Positions 40,523 to 45,462 of a stretch of DNA of 45,462 nucleotides are shown here, in pieces. The stretch is from Clostridia bacterium (GTDB lineage: Bacteria; Bacillota; Clostridia; Oscillospirales; CAG-272): assembly GCA_017446155.1 (NCBI GenBank), contig JAFSRI010000036.1:1-45462 (forward strand), given 5' to 3'. The translations under genes were made by a program, and so were the position numbers. Every line of letters starts with the position of its first letter. Position 1 is the first letter of the stretch. The notes below the pieces were generated by a model. The model had not been told where the DNA came from. It was given only the letters and a program-made list of their open reading frames with translations, and did not search any database.

Positions 40523-41049
40523 TGATACTCGGAAAAAAATATTTTTCAGCTCCCGCAACCGTGCTCGCACCGGATCTTATCGGGAAACTGCTGTGCGTCA
40601 AAACCGCCGACGGCACGGTAATTAAAAAACGCATAATCGAAACGGAGTGTTACTACGGCGAAGAGGATTCAGCTTGCCACGCGCATAAGGGCAGAACAAA
40701 ACGCACGGAAACTCTTTATCACTCGGGCGGCGTCGCATACGTTTACCTTTGCTATGGAATGTATGATTTATTAAATTTCGTGACGGGCGATCAAGATCAT
40801 CCCGAGGCAGTGCTTATACGCGGAGTTGAGGGAATATCCGGTCCGGGAAGGCTGACAAAGGCGCTCGGAATAACGAGAGAACTCAACGGCAAAGAGCTTT
40901 GCAAAGAAAACGGGCTGTGGGTAGAGGACGACGGCGTAAAGCTGCCGTTTTCATCTTCCGAGAGAATCGGGATAGGCTATGCGGACGAGATTGACAGGAA
41001 AAAGCCATGGCGGTTTTTTGTGACAGATAATTTTTCTGCCTTTTTATAA
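40522..41049 (+). CDS. DNA-3-methyladenine glycosylase (AAG/MPG type)
   Basis: A 175-residue alkyl-base excision enzyme of the mammalian AAG fold. RIIETECYYGEEDSACHAHKGRTKRTETLY carries the catalytic Glu and the DNA-binding loop; GGVAYVYLCYGMYDLLNFVTG is the second signature, and GPGRLTKALGIT the third. It is a little shorter than many family members (about 190-200), lacking part of the C-terminus, though the final KKPWRFF is there. Its ATG overlaps the chrA stop by one base, so it is translationally coupled to a transporter with no obvious relation. Confidence 0.92.
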   Translation: MILGKKYFSAPATVLAPDLIGKLLCVKTADGTVIKKRIIETECYYGEEDSACHAHKGRTKRTETLYHSGGVAYVYLCYGMYDLLNFVTGDQDHPEAVLIRGVEGISGPGRLTKALGITRELNGKELCKENGLWVEDDGVKLPFSSSERIGIGYADEIDRKKPWRFFVTDNFSAFL

Positions 41050-41118
41050 AAGAAGTGAGAAAATCCGCCCGCTTAAACGACAAACATACAAAAATGTAAA
41101 TCATCGGAGGATTACATT

Positions 41119-42324
41119 ATGAAAAAAGCAGTTTTACTTATGACAGCGGTCATTCTTGTTATTCCTTTATGTCTTACCGCTTGTGCAAAAGTGAATTACT
41201 TGGAAACCGAATCTCAAACAAACACTCAAACAACTACGACAACCGATTTTCCCGAGACGGAAGAATATCGGGAAACGACATCTGACGCAAACGGCGACCA
41301 TCCATCGATGCCCGAAGTTTCGGTTAAAATAGACGGCGAGGCATACGAGCCGTATCACGAGATGTCATGCGCTGAAATAGGCGGGGCTATTCATGACGGA
41401 TACGACATTTTCAGCTCTAACTATCTGCCAAGCCGCGATAAAGTCGAGTACGTTCATTTCTGCGCGGACAGCACGCTGGAAATAACGGCGAACGGCGTCG
41501 AGCCGCAAAGGATAGAGGTGTTCGACGGTGAGACGAAAACAAATCTCACCGACATGATCGGCAAATTCTCCCTTTCTGATCTCGGCGAAAATCTTTATCG
41601 GTTTCAAATGTATTCGAGTTTATATATCAGCGGAAACTATGTCATAAAATTCCACGCGACGACGCACGGCACGGGAGAATTTGCAAACGAATATCACACA
41701 GAGGTGTATTTCGTATATATCACAACCGTGTCCGACGAGCCGGAGCCGTATTTACCGCCCATCGACACGAGCGGATTCGTTTGCTATAAGCCCGTGATAT
41801 ATCTTTACCCGACGTCCGAAACGAATATCACCGTAAAATACGTCGATGCCGACAGGCTTATCACTACGTATCCAAAATACAACGGCGAATGGAATATGCA
41901 CGTTTTGCCCGACGGCACGATGACGGATGAAAACGGAAGAAGCTACTATGCGCTGTATTTTGATGAGGTATCGGGATACAACTGCACGTTTGAGCGAGGC
42001 TTTTACGTCGAGGGTGAAAACGCGATAGACTTTCTTGAAGAAAAGCTGGCGCTCCTCGGCTTTACCGAGCGCGAAAGCAACGAGTTTATCATGTTCTGGC
42101 TTCCCGTTCTTGAAGCGAACAAGCACAGCCTTGTGTATTTTGAGCAAACGGACGAAAGAAACGCCGAATGCCCGCTTGAATTTTCCACCAACCCCGACAG
42201 CATTCTTCGCGTTATAATTCATATAAAGGCCGTTGACGGCTACACGGAAATCGAAGAGCAAACGCTGAACCGTTTCGACAGAAGCGGATTTACCGTCGTC
42301 GAATGGGGCGGAACAAAATATTAA
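41119..42324 (+). CDS. Surface lipoprotein with KPVIYLYP domain
   Basis: A 401-residue lipoprotein: signal 1-21 with lipobox LTAC and Cys22, then a Thr/Gln-rich linker (about 30-60). Residues 65-205 form a beta-rich domain. The C-terminal part (about 217-395) begins GFVCYKPVIYLYPTSETNITV and ends with LVYFEQTDERNAECPLEF and IHIKAVDGYTEI. I recognise the KPVIYLYP..W....DG......Y..LYF pattern as recurring in clostridial surface proteins but know no function or name. GGAGG precedes the ATG. It is monocistronic, with a strong terminator shared with the CotH gene. Confidence 0.75.
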   Translation: MKKAVLLMTAVILVIPLCLTACAKVNYLETESQTNTQTTTTTDFPETEEYRETTSDANGDHPSMPEVSVKIDGEAYEPYHEMSCAEIGGAIHDGYDIFSSNYLPSRDKVEYVHFCADSTLEITANGVEPQRIEVFDGETKTNLTDMIGKFSLSDLGENLYRFQMYSSLYISGNYVIKFHATTHGTGEFANEYHTEVYFVYITTVSDEPEPYLPPIDTSGFVCYKPVIYLYPTSETNITVKYVDADRLITTYPKYNGEWNMHVLPDGTMTDENGRSYYALYFDEVSGYNCTFERGFYVEGENAIDFLEEKLALLGFTERESNEFIMFWLPVLEANKHSLVYFEQTDERNAECPLEFSTNPDSILRVIIHIKAVDGYTEIEEQTLNRFDRSGFTVVEWGGTKY

Positions 42325-42346
42325 AACGCAAATAGCAACAAAAAAT

Positions 42347-42374
42347 CGGCGGGAGGAATTTTGTCCTCCCGCCG
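42347..42374. terminator. Strong bidirectional terminator
   Basis: CGGCGGGAGGA (42347-42357) and TCCTCCCGCCG (42364-42374) pair around ATTTTG, with TGTTTTTTATT after. It closes the lipoprotein gene and, on the minus strand, the CotH gene. Confidence 0.85.
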
Positions 42375-42380
42375 TGTTTT

Positions 42381-44369
42381 TTATTCTTGTTTTTTCTTTT
42401 TTAATGCAAATACGCAAAGAACTGTTGTAGCCGCAATTATCGCGCCGGCAACACCCGCTGAACTTTTGCACCCGCCCGACGGTTTTGACGGCTTCGTTTC
42501 AGCCAGCACAGACGATGTTTCAGCGTTATCTTCCTTTGTGATCGCCTCGGTTTGAATTACGCTTTCGGTCGTTTGAGCCGTCGTTGATACCGTTGTCTGC
42601 GTCGTCGTTTCTATCGTCGTCGTTTCCGTCGTAGTTTCCGTCGTCACCTGCGGAACATACGTTTCACCGACAAATAATTTATACAAATCGGCGGTTCGTC
42701 TTACCATAAAATCTTTCAGATGGCCAATCGCCGTATTTGCCGAGCCGTTCTCGTCAAGGTACACCTCAAATTGCGAAAAGTCTTGGTGACGTTTATATCC
42801 CCAAACTATCTTGTCCGCCTCGGCGCTCGCATGCAGTTTCTTTGCAAGTGCGTCAACGTATCCGCCGTCGGCGGTCATATTCGTTACGTGCTGTGCCACC
42901 GCCATGCAATATTCGGCGAGCTTCTCTTTGCACTCGTCGTGTTCCATCAGGTGTTTTCCGAAAAATCTCGAAAAATCCGTTCGCTTTGTTCCCGCCGCCC
43001 AAAGCTCCGCGGTATCGGTGGCATACGTCATTCTGTTCAGGTTGCCGTATGAGTGGTCACAATCCCAAAGCGGCCCGCCGAATATCTTTGATGTTTCGCC
43101 GTCTGTGTCTTTATCTTTATAAAAGAACGTACTGCCTATATAAGCGTCCCAGTTCTTTGTCATTTCAAAAGTCATGTAAACTTTAAGCAGTGAATCCACG
43201 TCGGCATATTCGGAAAAATGCTTTCCGAGCGAATTTTTGCCGTTCGGCGAATAGATTGCCTCCTCCATTTCGGAAAACAGTTTAGCTATATATAAAACCT
43301 GTTCCCTGCTCGCGTATTCGGGGGATTTGAGAACGTACGTATTGCCGTTTTCCGTAGTGAACCGGCTTTTCTCGCGGTAGCCGTAGAGGTTATCGAGTTC
43401 GATCAAATATCCGCCTGTAATATCATCCGGATTTTTTACATTTCTTACATACGATATTTCCGCAAGATTACCGCCAAAGCCTTTCTCGGTTGCCGTGGGA
43501 TATGCGTCGAGGTCAGCCTTGTTGTTTACCTTCTCGGTCAGCTCCTCCAAGTCCTCGATTTCCACCCTGTTGCTTCCTATCTGCGTTTTTTCGATAAGCT
43601 GATAAAGCCCCGTATATTCACCGTCGATATACAAGTTTACGAATACCGACTTTGGCGTGAACGAAAGCCCCAAGTTGTCGGCTATATCATATGAAACCGC
43701 ATTTCGCATAAACGACGGATCGACGTAGTTTGCAAGCAACAGCCACGTTTTGGCTTTGCCCATGCCGAAAAGGTCCGTCTTTATGCCGAGCTTTATCTGA
43801 TACGGCTTTTTGGCATAACCCGACGTCGCGTTGCCGCGTTTTTTTATCTCGGAATTTGTTTCCGCCGCAGCGTCGCTGTAAACGCATCTGCCTTTTTCAT
43901 CACATATCTCGACCTCGGCAAACTCGTCGCGATAGTTTTTGTCATTGTTGACTCTTTCTATTCCCGCCGACGTTTCGATATAAACCGTGGGCAACGCCGA
44001 CAAAAGATATACTTTATATCTCTTACCGTCGCTTCCGTTGTAAAAACTCACGTCGTAATATTCGTTGCCGTTCGAGTCTTTCGCTTTCGCCGACGAAATG
44101 TCTATTTTTTCTCCGCTTTTCATCGGCGTCCTGCTGCCGTTGCGAAGAGAATACGCCGAAGCGTCCACGTCGAACCCCACAGCCGTAACGTCCGTTCCGG
44201 AAGGCAGATAAAACACGTCCGCCCTCGCGCTTATTTCCGTCGCCGCGGCGTTGACGTTCGCTATCGGCGCAAACGCGCATATGAGCGTTACGGCGGCGAT
44301 CAGACACGCCGCGGTTTTTATAAAGGCGTCGCGTCTGTTTTTCAAAAAATCATACGTCATTGTCAGCAT
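42381..44369 (-). CDS. CotH-kinase family surface protein
   Basis: A 662-residue exported protein. A signal sequence (about 15-42) is followed by a beta domain (45-140) and then the CotH kinase-like domain (about 145-560): KKRGNATSGYAKKPYQIKL (176-194), the DNYVDPSFMRNAVSYDIA-type loop and GGPLWDCDHSYGN (431-443), with the metal-binding Asp pair. CotH enzymes phosphorylate coat or surface proteins using ATP, though for this subgroup activity is untested. A Thr/Glu-rich linker (about 575-625) leads to GGCKSS, a membrane helix and KKKKQE, a C-terminal anchor without LPxTG. GAGGAG precedes the ATG at 44369. It follows the unknown gene at 44387-45391 by 17 bases. Confidence 0.88.
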   Translation of the reverse strand: MLTMTYDFLKNRRDAFIKTAACLIAAVTLICAFAPIANVNAAATEISARADVFYLPSGTDVTAVGFDVDASAYSLRNGSRTPMKSGEKIDISSAKAKDSNGNEYYDVSFYNGSDGKRYKVYLLSALPTVYIETSAGIERVNNDKNYRDEFAEVEICDEKGRCVYSDAAAETNSEIKKRGNATSGYAKKPYQIKLGIKTDLFGMGKAKTWLLLANYVDPSFMRNAVSYDIADNLGLSFTPKSVFVNLYIDGEYTGLYQLIEKTQIGSNRVEIEDLEELTEKVNNKADLDAYPTATEKGFGGNLAEISYVRNVKNPDDITGGYLIELDNLYGYREKSRFTTENGNTYVLKSPEYASREQVLYIAKLFSEMEEAIYSPNGKNSLGKHFSEYADVDSLLKVYMTFEMTKNWDAYIGSTFFYKDKDTDGETSKIFGGPLWDCDHSYGNLNRMTYATDTAELWAAGTKRTDFSRFFGKHLMEHDECKEKLAEYCMAVAQHVTNMTADGGYVDALAKKLHASAEADKIVWGYKRHQDFSQFEVYLDENGSANTAIGHLKDFMVRRTADLYKLFVGETYVPQVTTETTTETTTIETTTQTTVSTTAQTTESVIQTEAITKEDNAETSSVLAETKPSKPSGGCKSSAGVAGAIIAATTVLCVFALKKKKQE

Positions 44370-44386
44370 CTTTTACTCCTCATTAT

Positions 44387-45391
44387 TCAGATTAACATTT
44401 CTTTCAGCGTTTTCTCCGCGTTGTAACCGAACGTCACAATCAGACTTCCGTCGCTGAGCTTTTTTGAATATCCTCCGATAAAGCAAAAAATATCCGAGCC
44501 CTCTTCTTCCGAGTATTCTCCATCCGGACAATTTTCGGTTTTGCACCGTATTTCATTGCCTTCAATATTTAATTGTTCGATTCGACGGCGTCCGCAGCCC
44601 GCATAATCGTATTCAACGTATAAATTACATAAATCATGTTTCGATATCCCGCGTTTCGGGCATATACGCTTTTCAAGCTGTTTTACGTTGGGAACACGAT
44701 CGTCAAATAAACTAAGCGTTCTGTTATTATGATCCTTGTTCAATCTGAATTTGATGAATCCGCTCTTTATGCTTCTGTGCATAAACCATTGATCATATAA
44801 AAATTTTTCTTCAAACTCGATTTTTATATCAATTATTTCATCTTGATAAATGTTTATTCCCTCGCAATTTTCAAAATCCAAACAAATATTGTTGATTATA
44901 TCTTTGGATAAATCATTCAACTCAATATAATTGTTTTTTCCGTCGCTTGTCCCGTATTTATCGTTTTCGTTGAAATTCAATACCAAGCAATCGTTTTCCT
45001 CGTTCGTCACAATATCACCGAATATTGTTTCACTCCAATTATCTTCGTTAAAAAGCATAATATACGAAATGCCGCCTTCATTGACGCATCTGTTTTTGAT
45101 ATACGCCTCTGTATCATTCAAATATTCTTTCTCGTTTTTCAAAAAAACGTCAATGCCCTTATAATCGTGTTTTTCCTCTTTGACGCTGAGTCTGATCGTT
45201 CCGCTGTTTGCTACGCGGCATATTTCGCCATTATACCATATCATTCTGTCATAAAAGTTAATGTCTATATATGATATTTCTTTTTCACAAAACGTCAGAT
45301 AATCGCCGTTGTCAAAGAACAGTCTGAGCTTTTTTACCTGACCGTCTCCGAAATCAGCCTTGGGTAAATAATATGTGTTTTTTTGTTTCAT
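44387..45391 (-). CDS. Unknown protein with scattered cysteines, co-transcribed with CotH
   Basis: A 334-residue soluble protein without signal peptide or membrane helix. It is mostly beta by eye, rich in Asp/Glu/Asn (LSKDIINNICLDFENCEGINIYQDE) and with about ten cysteines, several in the C-terminal third (ICPKRG, HDLCNLY, AGCGRRR, CKTENC, FCFIGGY). The pairs could bind a metal, but no classical zinc motif is complete. AAGGAGG lies before the ATG. Its end is 17 bases before the CotH gene, so they form one transcript. I do not recognise the family. Confidence 0.65.
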   Translation of the reverse strand: MKQKNTYYLPKADFGDGQVKKLRLFFDNGDYLTFCEKEISYIDINFYDRMIWYNGEICRVANSGTIRLSVKEEKHDYKGIDVFLKNEKEYLNDTEAYIKNRCVNEGGISYIMLFNEDNWSETIFGDIVTNEENDCLVLNFNENDKYGTSDGKNNYIELNDLSKDIINNICLDFENCEGINIYQDEIIDIKIEFEEKFLYDQWFMHRSIKSGFIKFRLNKDHNNRTLSLFDDRVPNVKQLEKRICPKRGISKHDLCNLYVEYDYAGCGRRRIEQLNIEGNEIRCKTENCPDGEYSEEEGSDIFCFIGGYSKKLSDGSLIVTFGYNAEKTLKEMLI

Positions 45392-45462
45392 AAATAAAGT
45401 CCTCCTTTTTTCGCACTCTTTTTGTAAATGTTATTAAGTGAACTTAGTGTTTTTTGATCATA
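45392..45462. other. Upstream edge of the unknown gene
   Basis: Seventy-one bases of AT-rich DNA reach the window end. No promoter of reasonable quality on the minus strand is visible; it may lie beyond the window. Confidence 0.5.

Overview
The window is a chromosomal segment of a low-to-mid GC Gram-positive anaerobe of the class Clostridia, probably an uncultured gut or rumen lineage near Oscillospirales. The evidence is strong AGGAGG-type ribosome binding sites, sigma-A promoters with 17-base spacers, luxS, CotH-kinase and U32-peptidase proteins, CUT1 sugar permeases without a local ATPase, an iscS/iscU pair without iscR, and a MinD/MgsA remnant of the clostridial min-mre cluster. I see no rRNA or tRNA gene, CRISPR array, transposase or phage gene.

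Layout. 1-1.4 kb: tail of a GNAT-like gene, a possible small RNA, and a membrane-linked XRE regulator between two copies of a 106-base repeat. 1.4-4.8 kb: a LysR gene divergent from a tightly overlapping four-gene unit (coiled-coil protein, alpha/beta hydrolase, iron-sulfur flavoprotein, cyclophilin-like lipoprotein). 5-6.2 kb: luxS and an unknown gene. 6.3-9.2 kb: a GH4 alpha-glucosidase and a serine hydrolase. 9.4-22.1 kb: one long minus-strand operon with a composite solute-binding protein, two permeases, an NHL-TPR-Yip1 membrane protein, a DUF5696 secreted protein and two more permeases. 22.6-24.9 kb: rnhA-iscS-iscU. 25-30 kb: zapA, a frameshifted U32 gene, maf, nth and rarA. 30-33.3 kb: thiI, minD and a methylglyoxal-synthase-like gene without its catalytic residues. 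33.3-39 kb: a PfkB sugar kinase, hydrolase, SDR, acetyltransferase and DUF3592 genes, and a tiny transcription unit with a 12-codon ORF. 39.3-45.4 kb: paired short chromate transporters with a DNA glycosylase, a surface lipoprotein, and a CotH protein with an unknown Cys-containing partner.

The best candidate for an undescribed system is the 12.6-kb carbohydrate operon (9461-22063). Four CUT1 permeases form two pairs around a putative beta-propeller/Yip1 membrane protein and a DUF5696 protein whose middle reads like a TIM-barrel hydrolase. Its solute-binding protein is about twice the usual size, carries two related beta-modules and has no lipobox. I infer a surface machine that binds, processes and imports a glycan, with the nearby GH4 enzyme and perhaps the sugar kinase handling products. 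The substrate cannot be read from sequence.

Other points of interest are the degenerate MgsA next to an orphan MinD, the self-contained tiny transcript at 38.05-38.22 kb, the paired 106-base repeats, and the U32 frameshift that leaves an ATGA overlap.
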